From the NCBI RefSeq assembly GCF_002573715.1, contig NZ_PDHM01000022.1, forward strand, positions 112,425 to 176,424: 64,000 bases of DNA, in the 5' to 3' direction. This document shows, piece after piece, positions 1-8,729 of this stretch. The position numbers were made by a program, and so were the translations under genes. A model generated the notes under the pieces. That model had not been told where the DNA came from, ran no database searches, and saw only the letters and a program-made list of their open reading frames with translations. This DNA comes from Paenibacillus sp. EZ-K15 (GTDB taxonomy: Bacteria > Bacillota > Bacilli > Paenibacillales > Paenibacillaceae). How positions within the stretch are numbered: the first letter of the stretch is position 1; every line of letters begins with the position of its first letter.

Positions 1-2
1 GC

Positions 3-431
3 GAGCATTTATGGAGTTGGGCCGAAGAACGGGGATGGGAGGGCATTGTGATGAAGCGCCTCTCCTCTCCTTATCGTGAAGGCAAGAAACATCGGGATTG
101 GTATAAGAAAAAGATCGCTGTCAACATGACAGCCTCCGCCGTCGCCATGATTATCAGGGAAGGCCGTGTCGCCAGCCTCGTCATTGCCGATGACGACGGT
201 AACTACATTGGTCGGGCTTCCCTGGGGCTTAATGAGCAGACAAAGAAAAGGCTGCTGCAATATGCCGAAAGCCATCGTGCTGATGCGATATGGAGTACGC
301 TCCATACCGACCTGAAGAAAGAACAGCTGGCCTGGCTTAGCCAGCCACTTTCCGTTCAGGTCACATTTCTTGAATGGAGTCAGGATGGCATGATGCGCCA
401 TCCCAAACTCGTATCGATTGAGGGGGTGTAA
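3..431 (+). CDS. ATP-dependent DNA ligase, LigD-type (C-terminal part)
   Basis: Partial gene; the reading frame is open to the left edge, so the start lies outside the window. The visible 142 residues carry ligase motif IV (EGIVMK, near position 39) and the motif V lysine pair (WYKKK), followed by an OB-fold-like tail ending in an EWSQDGMMRHPKL stretch, as in the ligase module of LigD. The enzyme would seal nicks during non-homologous end joining with Ku. It stops 5 bases before the polymerase gene, which supports one transcript. In Bacillus LigD the ligase and polymerase modules are fused in this same order; here they are separate genes in different frames. The family is clear; the exact paralogue is not. 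Confidence 0.85.
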   Translation, partial: EHLWSWAEERGWEGIVMKRLSSPYREGKKHRDWYKKKIAVNMTASAVAMIIREGRVASLVIADDDGNYIGRASLGLNEQTKKRLLQYAESHRADAIWSTLHTDLKKEQLAWLSQPLSVQVTFLEWSQDGMMRHPKLVSIEGV

Positions 432-436
432 ACCAT

Positions 437-1354
437 ATGGCTCGTACCGTCAAAGGGACCCTAATGATCGAGGGACAGGAGATTCAAATTACGAATCCCG
501 ACAAACCGCTATGGCCAGAAGTCGGCATTACCAAAGCGATGTATCTGCAAAAGCTTGCGGCCATCTCCCCGTTCCTGCTCCGGTACTGCCGGGGCAGACT
601 GCTCACGACCATCCGGTATCCGCACGGGGCCGAGGGCGAATCCTTCTATCAGAAAAATGCGCCGGAGCCGCTGCCGCCTTTTGTGCAGACCTATGTGCAT
701 GAAAATATTAACTACGTGCTGCTCAACGGACTGCCGGAGCTGCTCTGGCTGGGGAACCTGGCTGCGCTTGAGTTTCACCCTTCACTACACCTCGCAGGCA
801 GCAATCTACCCTGCGAATGGATGATTGATCTGGATCCAACCCTGCCGGAGGAGCCACGGATCATGGAGGCAACTGCGATTGTAGGGGACGTCCTGAGCTC
901 CTTGGGCCTGTCCTCCGTCCCGAAAACCTCAGGAGCAACCGGGGTGCAGATCATCGTGCCGATTCCGGAAGGCATTACGTTCGATGAACTTCGCACGGTC
1001 GGCCAATTCGTGGGGCAGTATGTAACCGAGAAGTTCCCTAAGCTGTTCACCATCGAACGACTTAAGAAGAATCGCGGCGATAAAATCTATTTCGATTATC
1101 TTCAACACTACAGCGGAAGGACGCTCGCCGCTCCGTATACCCCACGGGCCCGACGGCTGGGGACCGTCTCCACGCCGCTCACTTGGGATGAGGTCCGTCA
1201 GGATGTTTCTCCCACGGATTTTAATCTGCTGAACATTGAAGAACGGCTAAGAGAGAAGGGCGACCTGCTTCAGACCTTGCCTCCGCAACCGATCGAGAAC
1301 GTCATCCGACATCTGAAGCCCCAAGGAAAGGGAACCTCAAAAAGGAAAGGATAG
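437..1354 (+). CDS. LigD-type polymerase/primase domain protein
   Basis: A 305-residue stand-alone end-joining polymerase of the archaeo-eukaryotic primase family. It would fill gaps and add ribonucleotides at broken DNA ends held by Ku before ligation. Metal-binding acidic residues are seen in DLDP (131-134) and at D220 (KIYFDY). The nucleotide-binding SGATGVQ motif is at 165-171; the last position is Gln where many LigD proteins have His. The ATG at 437 follows a GAGGGGG ribosome site inside the end of the ligase gene. The last 18 bases overlap the convergent radical SAM gene. Identification as LigD polymerase module is firm. Confidence 0.9.
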   Translation: MARTVKGTLMIEGQEIQITNPDKPLWPEVGITKAMYLQKLAAISPFLLRYCRGRLLTTIRYPHGAEGESFYQKNAPEPLPPFVQTYVHENINYVLLNGLPELLWLGNLAALEFHPSLHLAGSNLPCEWMIDLDPTLPEEPRIMEATAIVGDVLSSLGLSSVPKTSGATGVQIIVPIPEGITFDELRTVGQFVGQYVTEKFPKLFTIERLKKNRGDKIYFDYLQHYSGRTLAAPYTPRARRLGTVSTPLTWDEVRQDVSPTDFNLLNIEERLREKGDLLQTLPPQPIENVIRHLKPQGKGTSKRKG

Positions 1355-2428
1355 CTGTTCAATATCCGGCATTAGCTCCTCCCCGGAGACCGGCGCTGCC
1401 GGTTGTGGCAGCTTCCTTGGCTGTGCAGGAGCAAGCAAGTCCCCCACTGAAAGAAGGTGATCGCGAGCGCCTTCCACCTGCGTCCCGTTCTGTTGAGAAG
1501 TCACGCTTTCGATCGCCCCAGCCTTGCTCACGGCAGCAGCCGATGCCTCCGAGGTCAGTCCATTCAGCTCATATTCATTCAGCAGCCTGGCTGCCATCGA
1601 TTTGAAGGAACGTACGTAATGTTCTTCGGCATATGCGCCCTGTCCATATAACTCGCGGTAAGGCTGAACCACTTCGGGAAACTGGTGTTTAAGTGTTTCG
1701 ATGTACCATTTCTTCACGTCGCGCGAGAGTCTCAGTAACGAGATCATGGCAAAGGAAACGCCCCTTACCTTCGCCTGCGACAGAAGATCCTTCAGTTCCG
1801 ACTCCTTATCCGTCAAAAAGGGCAGCACAGGCGCCACAAACAAGCCCGTTCTTATGCCTGCAGCCGATAATCGGTGGATCGTATCGAGCCTGCCCTCCGG
1901 ATGAGGCGATGCCGGCTCCAGCTTCCGGATGATGTCCCCATTCAGCGTGTTGAGACTTATGTTGACGGACACATTCTCCATTCGGGTCAATATGTCCATA
2001 TCTCTGAGCACGAGCGGAGAGCGCGTTGTAATGCTTGTGGAGATGCGGTACTTAGCAAGCAACTTCAAACACTCCCGCGTAATGCCCTCCTTGCTCTCGA
2101 TCGGCTGGTACGGATCGGTTGCCGTACCGATCGTAACCTGTCCAATAAATCTGCGCATCGCTTCAATATCATGGTCAAACTTCCTCGCTGCACTCGATAA
2201 CTGCTTCTCCAGCGCTTCGGCTGCATTCGACTTCATAAAGATATGATGCTGAAACTCATCCTCCGCCCCCATGCCGATAAAGGATTGGAACGCGCGGGCA
2301 TAACAAAAACTGCAGCCATGCCCGCATCCGCGGTACGGATTGATGGACCAATCGAAGGGCATCCTCTCTTCCTTCACTCTGTTTAAAGTCTGTTTGGTCG
2401 TTATCCGTTCATATTGCGTATGAGCCAC
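1337..2428 (-). CDS. SPL-like radical SAM protein (Rv2578c/PA0069 type)
   Basis: A 363-residue radical S-adenosylmethionine enzyme. The cluster motif is C35-x3-C39-x2-C42 (CGHGCSFC) followed by YAR, and the rest resembles the spore-photoproduct-lyase-like group that binds a 4Fe-4S cluster and cleaves SAM; the substrate is unknown. The start is a GTG at 2428 placed 7 bases after GGGAGG. The C-terminal 60 residues are low in similarity and Pro/Ala-rich. It converges on the end-joining polymerase and overlaps it by 18 bases, a layout that suggests no terminator between them. A DNA-repair role is only suggested by the neighbour. Confidence 0.8.
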   Translation of the reverse strand: MAHTQYERITTKQTLNRVKEERMPFDWSINPYRGCGHGCSFCYARAFQSFIGMGAEDEFQHHIFMKSNAAEALEKQLSSAARKFDHDIEAMRRFIGQVTIGTATDPYQPIESKEGITRECLKLLAKYRISTSITTRSPLVLRDMDILTRMENVSVNISLNTLNGDIIRKLEPASPHPEGRLDTIHRLSAAGIRTGLFVAPVLPFLTDKESELKDLLSQAKVRGVSFAMISLLRLSRDVKKWYIETLKHQFPEVVQPYRELYGQGAYAEEHYVRSFKSMAARLLNEYELNGLTSEASAAAVSKAGAIESVTSQQNGTQVEGARDHLLSVGDLLAPAQPRKLPQPAAPVSGEELMPDIEQLSFPF

Positions 2429-2561
2429 TTCTCTTCCTCCCCTCTAATCCCTTACTGCTGTATGTTGAACTATTTCATATTTTAACAAACATACGTTCTT
2501 ATTATAGGTGGATTTTACTGGATTTACAAATAAACCTCCAGCAACCCCTTATACGAAAAGG

Positions 2562-2617
2562 TTGAACTCGGTCTAATTACTATTTATAATCCATATATAT
2601 CATGTGATATGTATCAC
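2562..2617 (+). promoter_or_regulatory. Sigma-A promoter and palindromic operator of the TetR gene
   Basis: TTGAAC at 2562-2567 and TATAAT at 2585-2590 are 17 bases apart. A perfect palindrome GTGATA-TG-TATCAC lies at 2604-2617, just after the expected start of transcription. This position fits self-repression by the TetR protein encoded at 2658. Confidence 0.6.
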
Positions 2618-2657
2618 CTGTTTTGCATATAAATAATCTAAGGAGTTGCAAACAGCA

Positions 2658-3233
2658 ATGGCACCAAAAACGAAGTTCACCAAACAAGATATCGTGCTAG
2701 CCGCATTTGACATTGCTCAGACGGATGGAATCGAGTCCATCACGATACGAAAAGTAGCCGAACGTCTGGGCAGCTCCATCGCGCCAATCTATGTCAATTT
2801 CAACGATGCTGAAGAATTGGTTCAACAGGTCGTCGAAAAGGCCTTTCAGCTAGCCAGAGGATTGATTGCAGAGCAGCAATCCGGTCAGCCGTTCCGGGAT
2901 ATCGGCATGGCAAGTCTGCGATTCGCGAAGGAATACCCTGTGCTCTACCGGGATTTGACCATGAAGAACAATCCCCATTTGAAGAATACCCCGGAACAAA
3001 TCCGTGAGGTTATCGGGTTAATGAAGTTGGATCCGGAGCTTGCGGGATTTTCTGATCAGGAGCTGCAATCGATTTTTTTGAAGATGCAAACCTTTCAGAC
3101 AGGTCTCTGTGTCATGCTAGCCAATGATTTGTTTACGGAGAGCGTGGATGACGACAGGATGATCCATATGATGGACGAAGCCGCTGAGGATTTCATTCGT
3201 GCCGCTCGTTTGCGGAAACAGCAAGAGACATGA
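2658..3233 (+). CDS. TetR/AcrR family transcriptional regulator
   Basis: A 191-residue repressor. Residues 5-50 form the TetR helix-turn-helix (the SITIRKVAERLGSS region), followed by a divergent ligand-binding domain with no recognisable ligand. A TTG codon four codons upstream lies directly against AAGGAG (2640-2645) and cannot use it, so the ATG at 2658 is preferred, although its 12-base spacing is long. The serine hydrolase gene follows after 49 bases and probably shares the transcript. The palindrome at 2604-2617 is a likely own operator. Target genes are probably itself and the hydrolase; this is inferred from context. Confidence 0.85.
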   Translation: MAPKTKFTKQDIVLAAFDIAQTDGIESITIRKVAERLGSSIAPIYVNFNDAEELVQQVVEKAFQLARGLIAEQQSGQPFRDIGMASLRFAKEYPVLYRDLTMKNNPHLKNTPEQIREVIGLMKLDPELAGFSDQELQSIFLKMQTFQTGLCVMLANDLFTESVDDDRMIHMMDEAAEDFIRAARLRKQQET

Positions 3234-3282
3234 ATCTGCATAAGGTATCGATTAATTAGGATCCATGGGAGGTATATGGAGA

Positions 3283-4353
3283 ATGGGAAGAGCCTTGGAG
3301 CAGTCGCTTCTGGATAAATGGTTGGCTCAGATCGCTAATAAAAGAAATGTGTTTAGCACGGTTTTGTGCGTCGAGGACCAGAAGCAATCACTCTCCCTTG
3401 TCAGCAGCGGCGGGGAGATGCAGACTGGGGACCGCTATTTCATTGCCAGCGTGACTAAATTGTATGTGACAGCCGTAATCTTGAAGTTACGAGCGGAGCA
3501 GCGGCTTGGGCTCGATGATCCCATCAGCGAGTACCTTTCAAAAGAGATCATCGCGGGACTCCATATGATGGAGAACAGGGATTACACCGAAGAAATTACC
3601 GTCAAACAGTTAATGTCCAATACGTCAGGCATCCCGGACTATTTTTCCGGAGACGTCTTCTCGGAACTCATCGCCGGGCATGATCAGGCTTGGAGTCTGG
3701 ACAAAACATTGAATGCAGCGAGACGGCGAAAGCCTAAATTCATACCGGGACAGGAGAAAAAAGCCCAATATTCCGACACCAACTATCGGCTGCTTGGGCA
3801 GATCATCGAGAATATCAAGGGTGACTCCATTCAGAGCGTATTCAAGGAATACATCTTCGACAAGCTGAATCTGACACAGACGTATTTCTATCATAACCCG
3901 GAGGATACGACTCCTGTTCCATTCTATTATAAGAAGAAACGTTTGGACCTTCCTCAGTATATGGCGTCAATCGGAGCGGAAGGCGGCATCGTCTCAACGG
4001 CAAGGGAAACGATGATTTTCCTGCGGGCCTTTTTTAATGGGGAATTGTTTCCGATAGGTGATTTGGATGAACTCCAAAGGGAATGGAATTTTCTCTGGGC
4101 ACCTGGCCCCTTTTTCTATGGCACCGGCATTTCAAGACAGCCGCTTTCTCCATTTGGCTTGAGACGAGGACTCATCGGTCACTGGGGTCAATCCGGCGCA
4201 TTTGCCTTCCATCACCCTGAATCAGGACTTTATTTCACCGGAACCGTTAACCAGGCTGTCGGTCAATCCGCGGCTGTGCAGGCGATGACAAGAATCATTC
4301 GTCAATATGGACGGGAGAAGAAGGCACTTCGCTTGCACGCAGATGTCCCTTAA
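3283..4353 (+). CDS. Serine hydrolase of the beta-lactamase/class C family
   Basis: A 356-residue serine hydrolase with the penicillin-binding fold. The nucleophile motif SxxK is SVTK (S56, K59), the second motif is YSDTN, and GHWGQSG fills the place of the KTG box. Such proteins include D-aminopeptidases, esterases and beta-lactamases; the substrate cannot be told from sequence. No signal peptide is seen, so it is likely cytoplasmic. Two in-frame ATGs are available; the one at 3283 is 10 bases after GGAGG, while the one at 3265 has no ribosome site. It follows a TetR gene that may control it. Confidence 0.8.
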   Translation: MGRALEQSLLDKWLAQIANKRNVFSTVLCVEDQKQSLSLVSSGGEMQTGDRYFIASVTKLYVTAVILKLRAEQRLGLDDPISEYLSKEIIAGLHMMENRDYTEEITVKQLMSNTSGIPDYFSGDVFSELIAGHDQAWSLDKTLNAARRRKPKFIPGQEKKAQYSDTNYRLLGQIIENIKGDSIQSVFKEYIFDKLNLTQTYFYHNPEDTTPVPFYYKKKRLDLPQYMASIGAEGGIVSTARETMIFLRAFFNGELFPIGDLDELQREWNFLWAPGPFFYGTGISRQPLSPFGLRRGLIGHWGQSGAFAFHHPESGLYFTGTVNQAVGQSAAVQAMTRIIRQYGREKKALRLHADVP

Positions 4354-4355
4354 AC

Positions 4356-4401
4356 AAAAAAAATGTTCCACCCGTGTTAACTCTCAACATGGGTGGAACA
4401 T
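4356..4401 (-). terminator. Terminator of the YitT gene
   Basis: An inverted repeat with 16-base arms (4363-4378 and 4386-4401, one mismatch) is followed on the minus strand by a run of seven T. It sits between convergent genes and could also slow plus-strand transcription. Confidence 0.85.
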
Positions 4402-4416
4402 CGGAATATTGGTGCA

Positions 4417-5334
4417 TTAATGAATGGCCTTCTTCTTAAAGCGGCCGCCCTTCACATCATGGATATTCCCGATGGCAACAAAAGCCTGGGAATCCCAATC
4501 TTCTACGATGGATTTGAGCTTCGCTTCTTCCAGGCGGGTAATGACAACAAAGATAACTTTCTTGCTGTCGCCGGAATAAGCGCCCTCTCCCTCCAGATAG
4601 GTTACACCGCGCCCAAGACGTTGGGTCAGCGCATCACCGATCTCCTTATGCTTATCACTGATAATCCAAACCGATTTGGATTGATCAATGCCTTCAATTG
4701 TAATGTCAATCAGTTTAAACGCCAGGTAATAAGCAATCAGCGAGTACATGGCATGATCCCAACCGAAAATAAATCCTGCGCTGCCAAGAATAAATACGTT
4801 AATGAACATCACGATTTCACCGACAGAGAACGGCGTCTTTTTGTTGATCAGAATAGCCACGATTTCCGTTCCATCCAGGGAGCCGCCAGACCGGATAACA
4901 AGACCTACCCCGATTCCGAGCAGAACGCCGCCGAACACGGCCGCAAGCAGCGGATCAATGGTGATCGGATCAACGGGATGTAGAAAATAAGTTCCAATGG
5001 ACATGATCACGACGGCGAACAGCGTGGATAATGCAAAGGTTTTCCCGATTTGTTTATATCCCATAAATAAAAATGGAAGGTTGAACAAGGTCAGGAATAC
5101 ACCTAACGGAACATTGGTGATATGGGAAACCATAATGGATACACCGGTAATGCCCCCGTCAATAATTCTGTTGGGTACCAGAAAGATCTCCAGCCCTACT
5201 GCCATCAATACCGCACCGAAAGTTAAGAACACCAGACGACGGAGAAGCTTCAAGGTGGTTGAGCCTGCCTTGGGATTCTCCGGCTTCTGCTGCTCCGCTT
5301 TCACTTGCGCAAGAATCTTCACATCACTTGACAT
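4417..5334 (-). CDS. YitT family membrane protein
   Basis: A 305-residue protein with five or six membrane segments in residues 30-200 and a soluble C-terminal domain of about 80 residues (DUF2179). This is the standard YitT layout, and the length is normal for the family. The biochemical role of YitT proteins is not known. The ATG at 5334 follows GGGGGAG at good spacing. The gene is alone: it converges with the serine hydrolase and a good terminator lies 15 bases past its stop. A 17-base palindrome 66 bases upstream of the start may control it. Confidence 0.85.
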   Translation of the reverse strand: MSSDVKILAQVKAEQQKPENPKAGSTTLKLLRRLVFLTFGAVLMAVGLEIFLVPNRIIDGGITGVSIMVSHITNVPLGVFLTLFNLPFLFMGYKQIGKTFALSTLFAVVIMSIGTYFLHPVDPITIDPLLAAVFGGVLLGIGVGLVIRSGGSLDGTEIVAILINKKTPFSVGEIVMFINVFILGSAGFIFGWDHAMYSLIAYYLAFKLIDITIEGIDQSKSVWIISDKHKEIGDALTQRLGRGVTYLEGEGAYSGDSKKVIFVVITRLEEAKLKSIVEDWDSQAFVAIGNIHDVKGGRFKKKAIH

Positions 5335-5399
5335 AAATCTCCCCCGTTCAACTTATGAAAAATAAGCTAATTTATATTTATAAGTGAAACCCTTATAAA

Positions 5400-5416
5400 T
5401 ATTCTATCATAGAATA
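5400..5416. promoter_or_regulatory. 17-base perfect palindrome upstream of yitT
   Basis: TATTCTA-TCA-TAGAATA lies 66 bases before the YitT start in an AT-rich region with several TTATAA blocks. It is a plausible operator; the protein that binds it is unknown. Confidence 0.4.
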
Positions 5417-5474
5417 AATGCTGGACATAGAACTTTCAGGTCTCTTCCTGAATTTCACTTGCCTTTTCAACACT

Positions 5475-5491
5475 CTCACATCTGATGTGAG
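5475..5491 (-). terminator. Short hairpin after cardiolipin synthase
   Basis: CTCACATC-T-GATGTGAG is a perfect short inverted repeat 10 bases past the stop of cls. No T-run follows, so it is a weak terminator candidate. Confidence 0.3.
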
Positions 5492-5500
5492 ATGTTACAC

Positions 5501-6931
5501 TTATAGTAAGGGTGACAGCATCCTGCATAAAATTTCGGCTGCTTTCTGCCATCTTCCGCGCTGACGAAACCTCTCCGCATCAATCTGCCTGCTCTGTTTG
5601 AGATCCTCCTTAAAATCCGCAACCAACTGCTCTATCGGCAGTTGATCAAACAGTACGGCTGTCAGCTCAAAATTACAGAAGAAACTCCGCATATCCATAT
5701 TCGCCGTACCGACCGAACCGAGAAGTTCGTCCACGATGAGCACCTTGGCATGGATGAATCCTTTTTCATACTCGTAGAAGGTAACTCCAGCTGCCAGCAG
5801 CTCTTCCACGTAGGACAAGCTTGCCATCTTCACAAAACGGGAATCGGCACGATCCGGAATAATGATCCGTACATCCACACCGCTCACCGCTGCCGTCTTC
5901 AGCGCCTCATATATCCCTTCATCGGGAATGAAATACGGCGTTGTGATCCATATCCGTTCTTTGGCTACGGAAATCGCCCCGAAGCACATCTCCTGAATGG
6001 CATTCCAGCTCAGATCCGGTCCGCTGCTCAAAATTTGCACTTGCTCATCCCCGGTGCATTGATGCTCCGGGAACAGCCCGAAATCCGCAATACGCTCCCC
6101 GGAAGCAAGCTTCCAGTCATGCAGAAACACATTTTGCAGGAAATAGACTGCATCTCCCTTAACTTCCAGATGCGTATCGCGCCAGTAGCCCATTTTCGGA
6201 TATTCGCCCAGATAGTCGTCCCCGACGTTAATCCCGCCAAGAAAACCGATCGTGCCATCCACCACAACGATTTTACGGTGATTCCGGTAATTGATTCTGC
6301 GGCTGAACATCGAAACCATGGCGGGCAGGAAGAAATAGAACTCCACTCCCGATTCCTTAAACCGCTCAATGAACGTTTTCTTGAGTTTATAACTGCCCAG
6401 CCCATCACAAACCAGACGTACCTTTACGCCTTCCTTCGCCTTTCGAATCATGACCTCCTGAAACTTCGTGCCGATCCGGTCATGACGAAAGATATAAAAC
6501 TCCACATGAATATGATCTTTGGCTTGCTCCATCGCGCTCAGCATGGCAGCGTAAGTCTCTTTCCCATCCGTCAACACTCGGCTCTGATTACACCCTGTAA
6601 TCGGACTCTCCGACAAGTGATTAAGCAGATTGAACAAACGATCATTGTGATGAAATCCGGCATTGTTCATATCTTCCTTGTGCCGAACAACGGCGGCCCG
6701 ATCCCACAGGTGCCCCCTGAGTTCCTGAAACAGTCTGGAGCCCCGCTTGCGAATCTTCAGCCGCTTCTGATAGTCCCTCGCCACAAAGAAATAGAGTACA
6801 AACCCGATCAATGGGAGGCAAAATAAAATAAACAGCCAGGCCACGGCCTTGGACGGATTCCGAAACTCCAGCAACAGCACTGCAACCATCTGCAAAATAA
6901 AAGTAATAAGTGCAACCAGAAGCCATACCAT
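5501..6931 (-). CDS. cls: Cardiolipin synthase
   Basis: A 476-residue phospholipase D-family membrane enzyme that joins two phosphatidylglycerol molecules to form cardiolipin and glycerol. Two N-terminal membrane segments (about 2-22 and 30-50) precede two HKD motifs: H218-K220-D225 and H394-K396-D401, each followed by the usual GG/GT-x-N. The length is typical of Bacillota Cls. The ATG at 6931 follows GAGGAGG. The gene stands alone, facing away from the peptidase gene at 7170. All catalytic residues are present. Confidence 0.95.
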   Translation of the reverse strand: MVWLLVALITFILQMVAVLLLEFRNPSKAVAWLFILFCLPLIGFVLYFFVARDYQKRLKIRKRGSRLFQELRGHLWDRAAVVRHKEDMNNAGFHHNDRLFNLLNHLSESPITGCNQSRVLTDGKETYAAMLSAMEQAKDHIHVEFYIFRHDRIGTKFQEVMIRKAKEGVKVRLVCDGLGSYKLKKTFIERFKESGVEFYFFLPAMVSMFSRRINYRNHRKIVVVDGTIGFLGGINVGDDYLGEYPKMGYWRDTHLEVKGDAVYFLQNVFLHDWKLASGERIADFGLFPEHQCTGDEQVQILSSGPDLSWNAIQEMCFGAISVAKERIWITTPYFIPDEGIYEALKTAAVSGVDVRIIIPDRADSRFVKMASLSYVEELLAAGVTFYEYEKGFIHAKVLIVDELLGSVGTANMDMRSFFCNFELTAVLFDQLPIEQLVADFKEDLKQSRQIDAERFRQRGRWQKAAEILCRMLSPLL

Positions 6932-7069
6932 ATCGACAGCCTCCTCAGCATGAATAATAGTCGTATTTTGAACCGAATAACTACACTACATCATTGACCA
7001 ATTCCATATGTATTTATTCAATTACCCAATGACGCACCATACTGAATAAGTTCTCTTATCTAATAATTT

Positions 7070-7096
7070 TTGACATGTTCTTCGAAAGAATAGAAT
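7070..7096 (+). promoter_or_regulatory. Likely promoter of the peptidase-bactofilin operon
   Basis: TTGACA at 7070-7075 and TAGAAT at 7091-7096 are 15 bases apart, 74 bases before the peptidase start. The spacing is shorter than the ideal 17. Confidence 0.4.
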
Positions 7097-7169
7097 ACAT
7101 ACTAGATAAGGAGCTGGCCAAGTCTAGCGGGTACCATGATTCATAAATGATGTATGGAAGGGAGATGCC

Positions 7170-8141
7170 ATGAAAACCACACACCGTAAACAACGCTTAA
7201 CCCTGCTGGTGCTTCGGGATGCCCAGCATTCAGTCAAACAGATCCATCTGTCCAAACCTCTAATGATAGCGGTGCCCGCGGCCGCTATTTTGTCCATCGC
7301 CGGACTGATCGTTTCCCTGCAGATCCAGTCGGCCCAAACGATCTCGGGGCTGGAACAGCAGCTGATGCTCAGAAGCCTGGAAGCCTTAAAGATGGAAGTG
7401 ACGGTCACCGACAAGGAGGAAGCCATAGAACGACTAAACAAAGCTATCATTCAGCTGTCGGGTGAAGCAGAGCAAACGAAGGTCCAGATGGAGCGCGTTC
7501 AGCAGTTGGAGCAGGAGCTTCAACAGTTTATTCAGAAGCACGGCAGCTTATCAGGACAGACCTCCTCCATCACAGCTGAGGATAAGCAGCATGTCGGAGG
7601 GGAATTCATTGCCGTTCATGAGAATGAAATGTTAAGTCTCGCAAGGGAGACCCATGATGATTTTGAGGAGATTCAGCAGTTGATTTCACGTATGGAGCGT
7701 CATATTCCGCGTACGCTGGATCAAGCCCAGGAGACCCAAGAGAAACGTGAAGGCACACCCTCACTGTGGCCAACCACTTCTAAACGACTGACATCGAATT
7801 TTGGTTATCGGAGCGATCCTTTTAGCGGGCGTTCGGCCTATCATGCCGGCATCGATATTGCCGGTAAAACCGGCGATCCGATCTATGCCGCAGGCGCTGG
7901 TGAGGTGACGGCAGCGGAACGCAGCGGAGCCCGGGGGCTTTATATCGTAGTCAAACATCCGAATGGTCTGGAGACCTGGTACATGCATCTGGACAGTCTG
8001 GCCGTGTCGGTAGGCGATCATGTCGAGCAAGGTGAATCCATTGGCAAGCTGGGATCCTCCGGGCGAAGCACAGGCCCTCATCTTCATTTCCAGGTCGTCA
8101 AAAACAACCAGACGATTGACCCATTGCCTTATCTGCAGTAA
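7170..8141 (+). CDS. M23 family cell-wall endopeptidase with membrane anchor
   Basis: A 323-residue zinc endopeptidase that would cut peptide cross-bridges of peptidoglycan outside the membrane. One membrane segment (about 33-52) is followed by a coiled coil (60-125), a linker, and a C-terminal LytM domain from about 200. Zinc ligands H225 and D229 (HAGID) and H304/H306 (HLHF) are all present. The ATG at 7170 follows GGAAGGGAG. The bactofilin gene follows after 33 bases; pairing of an M23 peptidase with a bactofilin is a known arrangement in which the filament places the enzyme for cell-shape control. Confidence 0.92.
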   Translation: MKTTHRKQRLTLLVLRDAQHSVKQIHLSKPLMIAVPAAAILSIAGLIVSLQIQSAQTISGLEQQLMLRSLEALKMEVTVTDKEEAIERLNKAIIQLSGEAEQTKVQMERVQQLEQELQQFIQKHGSLSGQTSSITAEDKQHVGGEFIAVHENEMLSLARETHDDFEEIQQLISRMERHIPRTLDQAQETQEKREGTPSLWPTTSKRLTSNFGYRSDPFSGRSAYHAGIDIAGKTGDPIYAAGAGEVTAAERSGARGLYIVVKHPNGLETWYMHLDSLAVSVGDHVEQGESIGKLGSSGRSTGPHLHFQVVKNNQTIDPLPYLQ

Positions 8142-8174
8142 GCACCATCCATTCATGATGAGGAGGAATGTAAT

Positions 8175-8594
8175 ATGAAAAAGAAAAACAAGAACAAGCG
8201 GGCTTCCCAGCGAACAGATACGCTGATTGGACCAGGAAGTGAAGTTGAGGGCGTGCTGCAATGCGAGGATAATCTGCGGATTGACGGGCGCTTTAACGGC
8301 TCCATCGAAAGCCAAGGCTGTGTGACCATCGGCGAAGAAGCGATTGCCCGCTCCAATATCTCCGCTCGGGAAGTTATCGTGGCCGGCAAGGTGTATGGCG
8401 ATGTGACGGCGGAAAACAAACTGACCATCACGCCTACGGGACAGATGTACGGGGATGTTTACGCCGCTTCCCTGATCGTTATGGAAGGCGGACTCCTAAA
8501 TGGAGCAAGCCGAATGGAGCATCAAACCACGACTCAAGAAGCTGCGGAGTCAACGGACACCACACTACCGCTTCAGCGATCGGAAGCAGGTTAA
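8175..8594 (+). CDS. Bactofilin (polymer-forming cytoskeletal protein)
   Basis: A 139-residue bactofilin. The core (about 15-110) is the short right-handed beta-helix made of repeats rich in G, I and V (for example GSEVEG, DGRFNGSI, GKVYGDV), with a basic Lys-rich head and a Ser/Thr-rich tail, as is usual. It polymerises without nucleotide at the membrane. The gene follows AGGAGG and is co-directional with the M23 peptidase, which it probably helps to position. Identification is firm. Confidence 0.92.
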   Translation: MKKKNKNKRASQRTDTLIGPGSEVEGVLQCEDNLRIDGRFNGSIESQGCVTIGEEAIARSNISAREVIVAGKVYGDVTAENKLTITPTGQMYGDVYAASLIVMEGGLLNGASRMEHQTTTQEAAESTDTTLPLQRSEAG

Positions 8595-8666
8595 CCTGGC
8601 ATATGGACGACCACCCGAACCCGGCAGTATTATATCGTTCGGCCCGTTCTTTCAGCCGACATAATC

Positions 8667-8718
8667 AAAGAGCCCCTTCCCATCCATGTGATTCACACGG
8701 GTAGAAGGAGCTCTTTTC
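8667..8718. terminator. Bidirectional terminator between bactofilin and ABC permease genes
   Basis: A long imperfect stem pairs AAAGAGC (8667-8673) with GCTCTTT (8710-8716), with matching CCTTC/GAAGG inside and a TTTTCTT run after it on the plus strand. It separates convergent genes. Confidence 0.85.
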
Positions 8719-8729
8719 TTATCCATAAA

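Noticed and set aside
5642-6826. Plus-strand frame of 394 codons opposite cardiolipin synthase
   Set aside because: The minus-strand gene has all catalytic motifs and a ribosome site; the opposite frame has neither family motifs nor a start signal.
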